Source: Gammaproteobacteria bacterium CG22_combo_CG10-13_8_21_14_all_40_8
GTDB lineage: Bacteria; Pseudomonadota; Gammaproteobacteria; Enterobacterales; GCA-002770795
Direction of reading: 5' to 3'
Length of the DNA stretch: 7,921 bases
Assembly (NCBI GenBank): GCA_002770795.1
Contig: PCTP01000109.1
Location: 499-8,419 of the forward strand
The notes beneath the pieces are model-generated. The model worked only from the letters and a program-made list of their open reading frames with translations, was not told where the DNA came from and searched no databases. Position numbers and translations under genes: made by a program. Positions within the stretch are counted from its first letter, which is position 1. Every line of letters starts with the position of its first letter. Shown piece by piece: positions 1 through 5,866 of the stretch.

Positions 1-1680
1 TTCCGATTTTTCCATCGTGGAAAAATCCACCGCATTGGATACAAGTTTTTCTAAAGCTTGCGCAATTAACTCGGGTGCGACTGCTACTTTGGGTTGATAA
101 GATAGGTGATTCAAAAAGCTGATTTGATACTCAGGCCAAATACTTGCCATGCCTTCCACCACCTGTTCCATGAGTGTACTTAAATCGGTCAATTGACAAG
201 TACTTTGATTAATCATCTCTTCCAGCCTCGCCGCTTCCCTCATACGGCTGACCAAAGATGATAATCGTTGGATCCCTACAAGCCCTCTTTCAATAAGTTC
301 CAAACTCACGGAATCATGATTCACATTCATTTGTAGATTCTCTAAGGCACCTCTCACAACAGCCATTGGTGTTCTTAATTCATGAGAAAGACGACTAGCT
401 AAGCGTTCCTGATAATCCTGATAATTCTTTTGGCGTCCCAATAGTAGATGAACATTTCTTGACAACTGTCCCAATTCATCACCTGCTTTACTGGCTTTTT
501 GGATACCAAGTACACGGCCGTTTTTATCCAATGATTGGGCCAATTGCTTTTGTAAATGTTGTATTCTATAACTCAAACGACCACCAAATATTAAAAAGAT
601 AAAAATGGCAAAAACCATTAATCCCAAACTCATGTTTAATAAAAAACTAACGTAAGGTTGACTGTATAACAAGCTGGTCCCAGTAATTTTTTCATAAATA
701 ATATAGGCTGAAGGCTGATCTTTTTTACCAATTCTACCCACAGCAATAGTTCGCTGTTGATGTCGATTGGAGCCAGCTAAAACTCGCGTGGAAACACCTT
801 TAACTCGCGCTTCATCTAACCAATCTGAAGTAAATTGACTAATACCAATCCAAGGCTCTTTTAAAGGTTCGGGGGATGTACCAATCAGCCAGTTCAATAA
901 AGGGTTTTCACTGACGATAATATCATCTGTGGTCTGCCCTTTCTTTGCCAACAGCTCTCCATGTTCTCCCAGCAACCAAATTCGTTCGTCCTCATTGGTC
1001 AATAAGTTGTCCATTAACTTTTGCTGTTCGGGATTCGTTTTTAGGACAGTGAAACTATTTACGCCTTGCTTTTTGCCATCGGTCTCTATCTCGACCTCAA
1101 AAATTCCTTGATGCAGATCGACGGGGATCCTCAACTCCATATCAGCAAACTGACCCAGTTTATTCCAAAATCCTTGAATTCTGGGCTGGATATTTCCATT
1201 CTCCGTAGCAATAACATTCCCTCTATCTTGAACATCAATCACATAGGTTCTTTTGAGTTCCAAGTTATCAAAAGAAAGAGAGTACTGATAATTTTTAGCT
1301 GGTGTTAATGACGCTATTTTAGTTCGAATATAAACAAACAGATAACCATTTTGTTGGCCTAACAGCATTTTAGATCCCGGGCCAAGCAATGAAACCCATT
1401 GGTTGGGATCTGTTTGCCACTCATTGGTAAAGGCATCTAAAATAATATCTGATTTAAAAGGCTCAGGAAAAACTAAGGTTGCTTGAACAGGGCTGTATTG
1501 TGAATGCCAATTATAGCTATATGGAGATAAGGCCGATGAGATACTTTGTACTTTTTCAGCAAGATGTGAGCGCTCTCGTTCAATAAGCCACTTATCCATA
1601 GATCGCAAAAATCTGACTGTTGTTACCGGCATCAAAAGCAACAATAATGCCGAAAGCAAAAGCTTACTTCTCAATCTCAT
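1..1680 (-). CDS. pdsS: PdsS-type sensor histidine kinase, C-terminus cut by the left edge
   Basis: Inner-membrane sensor kinase that would autophosphorylate and pass phosphate to the regulator encoded just upstream. I checked the frame by hand and it is open for 560 codons from ATG 1680 to the window edge. Order seen: transmembrane segment about residues 5-22; a periplasmic region of about 320 residues; a second membrane segment about 344-366; a HAMP-like linker ending in DELGQLSR near residue 400; and the H-box RLSHELRTP with phospho-acceptor His433. The start of the N-box (QALEKLVSNAVDF, Asn549) is present, but the G-boxes lie outside the window. The start codon is 13 bp after pdsR and has a weak ribosome site, so translational coupling is likely. 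The long sensor region, the partner regulator and the divergent OmpA-like gene match the kinase of the proteobacterial dedicated sortase system (TIGR03785, from memory). Kinase: near certain. Family name: good but untested. Confidence 0.88.
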   Translation of the reverse strand, partial: MRLRSKLLLSALLLLLMPVTTVRFLRSMDKWLIERERSHLAEKVQSISSALSPYSYNWHSQYSPVQATLVFPEPFKSDIILDAFTNEWQTDPNQWVSLLGPGSKMLLGQQNGYLFVYIRTKIASLTPAKNYQYSLSFDNLELKRTYVIDVQDRGNVIATENGNIQPRIQGFWNKLGQFADMELRIPVDLHQGIFEVEIETDGKKQGVNSFTVLKTNPEQQKLMDNLLTNEDERIWLLGEHGELLAKKGQTTDDIIVSENPLLNWLIGTSPEPLKEPWIGISQFTSDWLDEARVKGVSTRVLAGSNRHQQRTIAVGRIGKKDQPSAYIIYEKITGTSLLYSQPYVSFLLNMSLGLMVFAIFIFLIFGGRLSYRIQHLQKQLAQSLDKNGRVLGIQKASKAGDELGQLSRNVHLLLGRQKNYQDYQERLASRLSHELRTPMAVVRGALENLQMNVNHDSVSLELIERGLVGIQRLSSLVSRMREAARLEEMINQSTCQLTDLSTLMEQVVEGMASIWPEYQISFLNHLSYQPKVAVAPELIAQALEKLVSNAVDFSTMEKSE

Positions 1681-1693
1681 AACAGACTATTCA

Positions 1694-2386
1694 CTACTTG
1701 ATTATCCATCTATAGCCAATACCATATACAGTCTCAATCCCTTCGAAGACCGGTGTTACTTTTTCAAATTTTCGGCGTATTCTCTTGATATGGCTAGTGA
1801 TGGTATTATCCTCAACAATAATGTTGGCATCCTTCAACAATTGCTCCCTTTTCTTTACGTGTCCGGGTCTTTCTACCAAAGCATAGAGCATCCAAAATTC
1901 AGTCAGCGTTAAATCAAGATCTTTGTCGAACCAACTGACAGTAAAGCGTTCTTTATCCAAGACCAAGTCTCCGCGAATCATTTTCGCATCTTTGTTCTCT
2001 GGTTGTGAAAGTGCTTCGACTCGACTAAATAAGGCGTTAATTCGGGCTTGTAAAAAAGGTAGACTGACCTCTTTGGTTAAATAATCGTCCGCACCTAAAC
2101 GCAGTCCAGAAATCATATCTAGATCAGTATCTAATGCCGATAAAAAAATAATGGGCAAAGTTTTAGACTGTTGCCTCAACTCACGACAAAGCTCAAAACC
2201 TGCTTCTGGTTCGTCGCCCAATCCCACATCTAAAATCACTAAATCTGGTAGACTATTTGCAAAAGCACCAATCGCTTCATTTTTAGTGGCGTACTCCAAG
2301 ACTTCATAGCCATGATTTCTAAACCACTTTGCATAGTTGTCCCGAATATGTGGCTCATCTTCTACCAGAGCAATAGTTCTACTCAT
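1694..2386 (-). CDS. pdsR: PdsR-type OmpR/PhoB-class response regulator
   Basis: Cytoplasmic two-component transcription factor of 230 residues, normal length for the OmpR class. The receiver domain (about 1-120) has the acidic pair Glu9-Asp10, phospho-acceptor Asp53 in VILDVGLGDE, Ser82 at the switch position and invariant Lys104. Lys104 is followed by Glu (DDYLTKEVSLP) rather than the usual Pro. The C-terminal winged-helix DNA-binding domain (about 137-230) has a recognition-helix segment around EDNTITSHIKRIRRKF and ends in the typical GIGYRWI turn. The ATG is preceded by GAGGTAA (2391-2397, minus sense), a strong Shine-Dalgarno that supports this start. It is the first gene of an operon with pdsS and is divergent from pdsO. 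I read it as the regulator of the proteobacterial dedicated sortase system (TIGR03787, from memory). OmpR-class assignment is near certain; the sortase-system name rests on context and the receiver sequence. Confidence 0.9.
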   Translation of the reverse strand: MSRTIALVEDEPHIRDNYAKWFRNHGYEVLEYATKNEAIGAFANSLPDLVILDVGLGDEPEAGFELCRELRQQSKTLPIIFLSALDTDLDMISGLRLGADDYLTKEVSLPFLQARINALFSRVEALSQPENKDAKMIRGDLVLDKERFTVSWFDKDLDLTLTEFWMLYALVERPGHVKKREQLLKDANIIVEDNTITSHIKRIRRKFEKVTPVFEGIETVYGIGYRWIIK

Positions 2387-2459
2387 TTAATTACCTCGAA
2401 TTATATTGATGCTGATTAGCTGTCTTCTATTTAAGAAAATGAAAACACATTGTCGCCAT

Positions 2460-2487
2460 ATTATGCCCTTTTTATATCACCTTTCAA
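2460..2487 (-). promoter_or_regulatory. Candidate sigma-70 promoter of pdsR-pdsS
   Basis: Reading the minus strand, TTGAAA (2487-2482) and CATAAT (2465-2460) are separated by 16 bp. They match the -35 and -10 consensus with two mismatches and one mismatch respectively. Transcription would begin near 2452, giving a leader of about 65 nt before the pdsR ATG. The -35 sits inside a small palindrome, TTCAA-N5-TTGAA (2483-2497). This is predicted from sequence only. Confidence 0.45.
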
Positions 2488-2491
2488 ACCG

Positions 2492-2507
2492 ATTGAAGCC
2501 ACATTGA
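2492..2507. promoter_or_regulatory. Candidate PdsR site: ATTGA direct repeat with 11-bp period
   Basis: ATTGA occurs at 2492-2496 and again at 2503-2507, exactly 11 bp apart. OmpR/PhoB-class regulators bind head-to-tail repeats of about one helical turn. The pair lies immediately upstream of the predicted pdsRS -35 and also upstream of pdsO, where a regulator could act on either gene. The units are only five bases long and AT-rich, so chance is a real alternative. Confidence 0.25.
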
Positions 2508-2627
2508 TTTGGTTTAATGACTCTATACCCGTGATACCTGGAAATACGGGATTTCGGCATTTTAAGATAGCACAAGTATAACGCAACGTGAGTTGTCATA
2601 TTCCACTAAAAACAAAAGGAAAATATC

Positions 2628-3335
2628 ATGAACTTCAAAAAAACGTCTCTCGCTATTGCTTTGATCATAGCGAGTTCTCACATTCAGGCACAAGAAATTA
2701 ATCGCACAAAAAACCAAGAGCTTGTAGGTTTTGGCTCTGGTGCGGCTATAGGCGCTGTTGTAGCAGGCCCTGTAGGAGCTATGGTTGGCGCAATAATAGG
2801 CTCTGTCACTGGCAATGAACTGGATAAAAAAAAGGTTGAACATCAACAGTTAGCACAATTAACTCAAGATTATAACAGTATGCAAAAAGCGCTAGCAGTA
2901 TCAGAGCATCATCGAAAAGACACAAAAGACTTATTACAGGCTCATCAGATGTTTGTACAAAAAATTGTCTCAGAACTCAGCATTGATCTGTTATTTAGAA
3001 GCAATTCTTCTCAAATAGAAAATATTCATGAAACAAAAATTAACCCCATTGTTTCATTAATGAAAGCTTTTCCTGAACTAAAAATTCAATTGCAAGGTTA
3101 TGCCGATGTCCAAGGTAAAGATACTGACAATATTAAACTCTCGCACCAAAGAGCAGAAACCGTCAAAGAGTTATTAGTGAAAAAAGGTGTGGATAGTTCT
3201 AGAATCAAAATTGAAGCCCTAGGTGAATCAATGGCAACCGCTTCAGCTACCGACAATGATGGAAAAGCTTTAGATCGCCATGTGTTAATTGGGTTCAGCT
3301 CTAACCCTGCGAATCAAACCGCAGCCATAGATTAG
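2628..3335 (+). CDS. pdsO: PdsO-like sortase-system OmpA family protein
   Basis: Exported envelope protein of 235 residues that probably bridges a membrane and peptidoglycan. A signal peptide is clear: Lys4-Lys5, a hydrophobic core and likely cleavage after IQA at residue 21. A glycine-zipper-like hydrophobic stretch rich in G and A follows (about 32-62), then a helical charged linker (about 64-115). The OmpA C-terminal domain (about 118-227) keeps the two residues that bind the diaminopimelate of peptidoglycan, Asp160 (GYADVQG) and Arg175 (LSHQRA), at the family spacing of 15. The start has AAAAGGA at 2615-2621 ahead of it. A possible -10, TATAAC at 2577-2582, has no good -35. Divergence from pdsRS and the zipper-plus-OmpA design match the PdsO family (TIGR03789, from memory). 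No sortase or target gene follows; a stem-loop does. A general OmpA lipoprotein-like role is less likely because no lipobox cysteine is present. Confidence 0.85.
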   Translation: MNFKKTSLAIALIIASSHIQAQEINRTKNQELVGFGSGAAIGAVVAGPVGAMVGAIIGSVTGNELDKKKVEHQQLAQLTQDYNSMQKALAVSEHHRKDTKDLLQAHQMFVQKIVSELSIDLLFRSNSSQIENIHETKINPIVSLMKAFPELKIQLQGYADVQGKDTDNIKLSHQRAETVKELLVKKGVDSSRIKIEALGESMATASATDNDGKALDRHVLIGFSSNPANQTAAID

Positions 3336-3354
3336 CGCCAACTATTCAAGACTA

Positions 3355-3388
3355 TTGCCAGAGCCAATTTTAATTTTGGCTCTGGCAA
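3355..3388 (+). terminator. Strong stem-loop after pdsO (terminator lacking a U-tract)
   Basis: A perfect 13-bp inverted repeat, TTGCCAGAGCCAA (3355-3367) and TTGGCTCTGGCAA (3376-3388), with an 8-nt loop, begins about 20 bp after the pdsO stop. No run of T follows on either strand, so it may be a weak intrinsic terminator or an mRNA 3'-end stabiliser. Its position makes it the likely end of the pdsO transcript and separates pdsO from dgkA. Confidence 0.65.
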
Positions 3389-3544
3389 ATGGGTTAATAA
3401 TCCCCATCATTCTCAGCCAGACTGGAACTTAAACCACAAAAATCAGCGACAAAGTTAAATTCAATGCTGAATTTTTAGTAATGGCAATCGTAATGAGGTA
3501 AAATAGCCGCTTTAGTGATCAGATCAATCTTCAATAGGCAAAGA

Positions 3545-3913
3545 ATGAAACCAGGTCAAAAAGGTATTGTGCGTATTATCAGCGCCTTTAAAAATAGCAT
3601 ACGAGGAATAAGAGACGCTTTTCGTTTTGAAGCTGCTTTTAGAGAGGAAACCTATTTTGCTACTATTGCCATTCCTTTAGGGTTTTATCTGGCCCACAAT
3701 AATATAGAACTCATCTTGTTAGTGGGTTCAATTATCTTATTAATGGCCGTTGAAATTCTCAACTCAGCCATTGAAGCAGTGGTCGATCGAGTTGGGGCAG
3801 AATATCACGAGCTCTCTGGTAGAGCCAAAGACATGGCTTCAGCAGCAGTTTTATTTGCTATTATTTTAGTCCTGCTGGTTTGGGTGAGCCTGCTTTACCC
3901 TCATTATTTCTAA
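3545..3913 (+). CDS. dgkA: Diacylglycerol kinase DgkA (integral membrane)
   Basis: Small trimeric inner-membrane enzyme that phosphorylates diacylglycerol to phosphatidate with ATP, recycling lipid released during periplasmic glucan or envelope modification. From ATG 3545 the protein is 122 residues, the length I recall for E. coli DgkA. An in-frame GTG at 3515 would add ten residues, but MKPGQKG is the typical family start and ATAGG (3534-3538) is suitably placed before ATG 3545. The signature VEILNSAIEAVVDRVG is followed closely by EYHELSGRAKDM. Catalytic and metal-binding Glu70, Asn73 and Glu77 and the N-terminal Glu29 are present. Three hydrophobic segments lie about 38-50, 54-68 and 97-117. 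A TAAAAT at 3499-3504 may be its -10, though no convincing -35 is seen. It leads a compact cluster with the prenyl-synthase-like gene 14 bp downstream. Confidence 0.96.
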   Translation: MKPGQKGIVRIISAFKNSIRGIRDAFRFEAAFREETYFATIAIPLGFYLAHNNIELILLVGSIILLMAVEILNSAIEAVVDRVGAEYHELSGRAKDMASAAVLFAIILVLLVWVSLLYPHYF

Positions 3914-3927
3914 ATTCAGCACGCTAT

Positions 3928-4818
3928 ATGAATCTCTCATCCGCTGTGAATCAAGCGAGCCTAGATTGTTGCGTTCAAATCAAAAAAATGGGTTCAAGCC
4001 TTTATTACTCAAGCTTATTCCTACCACAACAACAGTTGCTTCAGATTGCCCCTGTGGTTAATTTTCTGTGGCGAATTGATCGAATACCTAGATTCACACA
4101 GGAGTCAGCAATCGCAGAAAAACAATTATTATGGTGGATTGAAGAAATTGAAAAAGCCAAAGTCAATCAAGCACAACACCCCATAGCCCGTGCACTTTCA
4201 ACCTCACTAAAAACAGATGAGCAATTTTCTGATCTACAAGGTCATGTGCGGCATGTGCTGCTCCATCAAACAGATTGCCAAATAGATAATGAAGAATCTT
4301 TTGCTGAGTTTTTGGTACAAAAACGTTTAACACTGGTTGAGCTAATCATGGCTCTTTCTAATCAAGAACTTATTGAAAATAAAAAGTATTTATCAGACAT
4401 GGCACAATTATTAGGTCTAATCGATCTGTTTGATGGATATCATCAAGACAAGCTACATGGGTTGTTATATTTCCCTTTACAGTCTCTCATTGACCATCAA
4501 ATCACCGTTGAGCATTTAACATTATCAACACCCTCAATTGATGAAACTGTTCAAAATAAAGTCCAAGCTTTTTGGGACTATTGGTTGAATCAATTAGTTA
4601 GCATGGAAAATTTATTGTGGAAAAACTGCGAATCAGGTTCAGACAATGTTCTATTATTCCTAATGCTCTATTGTAGAATTCGTATAAAAGCGATCAACAA
4701 CTCCCGTAAAAAAGGCTATAATTTCTTGCACCAACATCCCACTCTTAGCCCGGTATCAAAGCTCTGGACAGTGTGGTTAACAAGAGCTAAGTGGCAATCC
4801 AATAAAAAGGCATATTAA
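3928..4818 (+). CDS. Divergent squalene/phytoene synthase-like protein, probably non-catalytic
   Basis: 296 residues from ATG 3928. The frame also opens at TTG 3880 inside dgkA, but family members begin about 20 residues before the conserved SFYY-type motif, here SSLYYSSLFLP at 23-33, which fits ATG 3928. Further landmarks of the all-helical isoprenoid synthase fold are HPIARAL (84-90) and LLYFPLQSL (179-187), equivalent to the RG.IYLP segment. In active enzymes two Asp-rich motifs bind magnesium and prenyl diphosphate. Here the first (usual VDDIVD) reads IDRIPR at 50-55, and the second region (usual RD..ED) reads IDLFDGYHQD at 165-174. The first motif therefore looks lost and the second altered. 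I infer a pseudoenzyme or an enzyme with changed chemistry. No strong Shine-Dalgarno is seen, so coupling to dgkA is likely. yciK starts 1 bp after its stop. Family assignment is by eye and moderately sure; function is unknown. Confidence 0.72.
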   Translation: MNLSSAVNQASLDCCVQIKKMGSSLYYSSLFLPQQQLLQIAPVVNFLWRIDRIPRFTQESAIAEKQLLWWIEEIEKAKVNQAQHPIARALSTSLKTDEQFSDLQGHVRHVLLHQTDCQIDNEESFAEFLVQKRLTLVELIMALSNQELIENKKYLSDMAQLLGLIDLFDGYHQDKLHGLLYFPLQSLIDHQITVEHLTLSTPSIDETVQNKVQAFWDYWLNQLVSMENLLWKNCESGSDNVLLFLMLYCRIRIKAINNSRKKGYNFLHQHPTLSPVSKLWTVWLTRAKWQSNKKAY

Positions 4819-4819
4819 G

Positions 4820-5581
4820 ATGGAACCCTCATTACAATCATCAAATACATCATCACTCCCGCTGGAAAGCAAAGTCATTCTTGTAACTGGAGCAGGATCG
4901 GGTATTGGTAAAGCAGTTGCTCTAGGACTCGCTAAAAAAGGCGCTACTGTCGTGTTATTAGGAAAAACTCTTGAAAAACTAAACGCAGTTTATGATGAGA
5001 TTGAAACAGCCGGGTATCCCCAAGCAGCCATTGCCCCCCTAGATCTAGAAAAAGCGACTGAGCCAGAGTATCTGCACTTTGCAGATGTTATTTACCAAGA
5101 ATTTGGACGTCTTGATGGGCTCATCCATAATGCAGCCTGGCTTGGAGAACTTGCTCCCATGGAATTACAAGGTATTGAGAATTGGAATAAGGTATTACAA
5201 ATTAATTTAACCTCAAACTTTCTGTTAACAAAAGCATTGATGCCAGCGCTTAAAAACGCCCCAAAAGCATCTATTGTTTTCACATCTTCAGGCGTAGGCA
5301 GAAAAGGAAAAGCTTATTGGGGTCCTTATGCAGTCTCAAAATTTGCCATAGAAGGCCTGATGCAAACGCTTGCAGATGAGTTAGAAACCAATACCAAAAT
5401 CCGTGTAAATAGCTTAAATCCTGGCGCTACCTTAACAAAAATGAGAAGAACAGCCTTTCCTGGCGAGAAACCCGAAACCTTACCTACTCCAGAACAATTA
5501 GTACCCGCATATATTTATCTCATGTCAGAACAAAGCCAAGGTGTGCACGGACAGGCATTAAATGCCAGAGATCTCATCTAA
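4820..5581 (+). CDS. yciK: YciK-family short-chain dehydrogenase/reductase
   Basis: Cytosolic NAD(P)-dependent oxidoreductase of 253 residues, close to the 252 I recall for E. coli YciK. Rossmann fold with nucleotide-binding TGAGSGIG at 23-30, HNAA at 103-106 in place of NNAG, and structural Asn129. The catalytic triad is Ser157, Tyr170 and Lys174 in TSSGVGRKGKAYWGPYAVSK. The PG motif follows in NSLNPGATLTKMR, and FPGEKPETLPTPEQLVP is a YciK-like tail segment. The physiological substrate of YciK proteins is not established to my knowledge. The ATG lies one base after the upstream stop, with AAAAGG about 10 bp ahead of it, so the gene is surely co-transcribed with the prenyl-synthase-like gene and dgkA. 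The C-terminus ends shortly after the last strand, as expected. General SDR function is certain; the YciK subgroup is very likely. Confidence 0.93.
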   Translation: MEPSLQSSNTSSLPLESKVILVTGAGSGIGKAVALGLAKKGATVVLLGKTLEKLNAVYDEIETAGYPQAAIAPLDLEKATEPEYLHFADVIYQEFGRLDGLIHNAAWLGELAPMELQGIENWNKVLQINLTSNFLLTKALMPALKNAPKASIVFTSSGVGRKGKAYWGPYAVSKFAIEGLMQTLADELETNTKIRVNSLNPGATLTKMRRTAFPGEKPETLPTPEQLVPAYIYLMSEQSQGVHGQALNARDLI

Positions 5582-5602
5582 AATACCCTAGATGTAGTAG
5601 GG

Positions 5603-5636
5603 GTAGAAAATTATTCACTTAGCTAACATTTTCTAC
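5603..5636. repeat. AT-rich inverted repeat downstream of yciK
   Basis: GTAGAAAAT (5603-5611) and ATTTTCTAC (5628-5636) form perfect 9-bp arms around a 16-nt spacer that itself contains the palindrome TTAGCTAA (5619-5626). It starts about 20 bp after the yciK stop and may be part of the transcript end or a DNA-binding site. It is too AT-rich and long-looped to be called a terminator with assurance. Confidence 0.4.
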
Positions 5637-5668
5637 TGTCTATTTTCCAACCCAATCCTGCCGATTTA

Positions 5669-5690
5669 AGGTGGCAAATCTTTGCCACCT
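5669..5690 (+). terminator. Hairpin in the yciK 3' region (terminator-like, no U-tract)
   Basis: AGGTGGCAAA (5669-5678) and TTTGCCACCT (5681-5690) form a perfect inverted repeat that folds with a tetraloop ATCT and a 9-bp stem. The sequence after it is ATCTCAAGC, so the usual U-run is missing in both directions. It is the best candidate for the end of the dgkA-to-yciK transcript. Confidence 0.55.
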
Positions 5691-5723
5691 ATCTCAAGCA
5701 GTCCTAAAAACCTCATCATAAAC

Positions 5724-5737
5724 GTCAAAAAAATGAC
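5724..5737. promoter_or_regulatory. FleQ/FlrA-like palindromic box
   Basis: GTCA-N6-TGAC, reading GTCAAAAAAATGAC, agrees at 12 of 14 positions with the FleQ binding consensus as I recall it (GTCaNTAAAtTGAC). FleQ and FlrA are c-di-GMP-responsive activators of the sigma-54 enhancer-binding class. The box is about 70 bp upstream of the -24 element of the sigma-54-like promoter at 5800-5816, a normal enhancer distance. Sequence match only; the A-run in the centre makes a chance match possible. Confidence 0.4.
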
Positions 5738-5739
5738 AT

Positions 5740-5805
5740 TGCCAACCAAAAAACAATCATTGCTTGCCTAACGAGCTGTTTTTAAGGCAATTTATTGTGT
5801 TGGCA
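5740..5805. repeat. Long interrupted inverted repeat before the diguanylate cyclase
   Basis: Three arm pairs nest in register: TGCCAAC (5740-5746) with GTTGGCA (5799-5805), ACAAT (5753-5757) with ATTGT (5794-5798), and TTGCCT (5764-5769) with AGGCAA (5785-5790). The left arm has internal insertions of 6 bases and about 6 bases, so the structure is asymmetric. The right outer arm overlaps the -24 element of the sigma-54-like promoter. It may be a cruciform or regulatory structure, a decayed small element, or chance. Confidence 0.35.
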
Positions 5806-5816
5806 TGAATTTAGCT
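5800..5816 (+). promoter_or_regulatory. Candidate sigma-54 (RpoN) promoter of the GGDEF gene
   Basis: TTGGCATGAATTTAGCT matches the -24/-12 consensus YTGGCACGRNNNTTGCW except at two positions (T for C after GGCA, and A for T before GC). The essential GG (5802-5803) and GC (5814-5815) are separated by exactly 10 bp, as RpoN requires. Transcription would begin near 5827, leaving a leader of about 40 nt before ATG 5867. No convincing sigma-70 promoter is seen in the same stretch. Confidence 0.55.
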
Positions 5817-5866
5817 AGTTTTAATCTATAGCAAACCAGTTAACATGTATTTTCGAGGCTCTAACC

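Noticed and set aside
929..1308. Two overlapping plus-strand open frames of 60 and 80 codons
   Set aside because: They lie wholly within the uninterrupted histidine-kinase frame on the other strand, have no recognisable domain and lack convincing ribosome sites.
2528..2550. CCCGT...ACGGG inverted repeat upstream of pdsO as an operator
   Set aside because: Arms of only 5 bp with a 13-bp spacer, no second copy and no known regulator match.
2562..2846. Minus-strand frame of 94 codons over the pdsO start
   Set aside because: It is antisense to the signal peptide and glycine-rich part of pdsO and its low-complexity Tyr/Arg/Ser-rich translation looks like a shadow.
3457..3474. AAATTCA-ATGC-TGAATTT hairpin as a terminator or operator before dgkA
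   Set aside because: A 7-bp AT-rich stem with only a short T-run is common by chance in AT-rich intergenic DNA.
3880..3927. TTG start giving 16 extra residues to the prenyl-synthase-like protein
   Set aside because: The extension overlaps the conserved dgkA end and the family alignment begins after ATG 3928.
5092..5283. Minus-strand frame of 63 codons inside yciK
   Set aside because: It is antisense to the conserved SDR core with no family resemblance.
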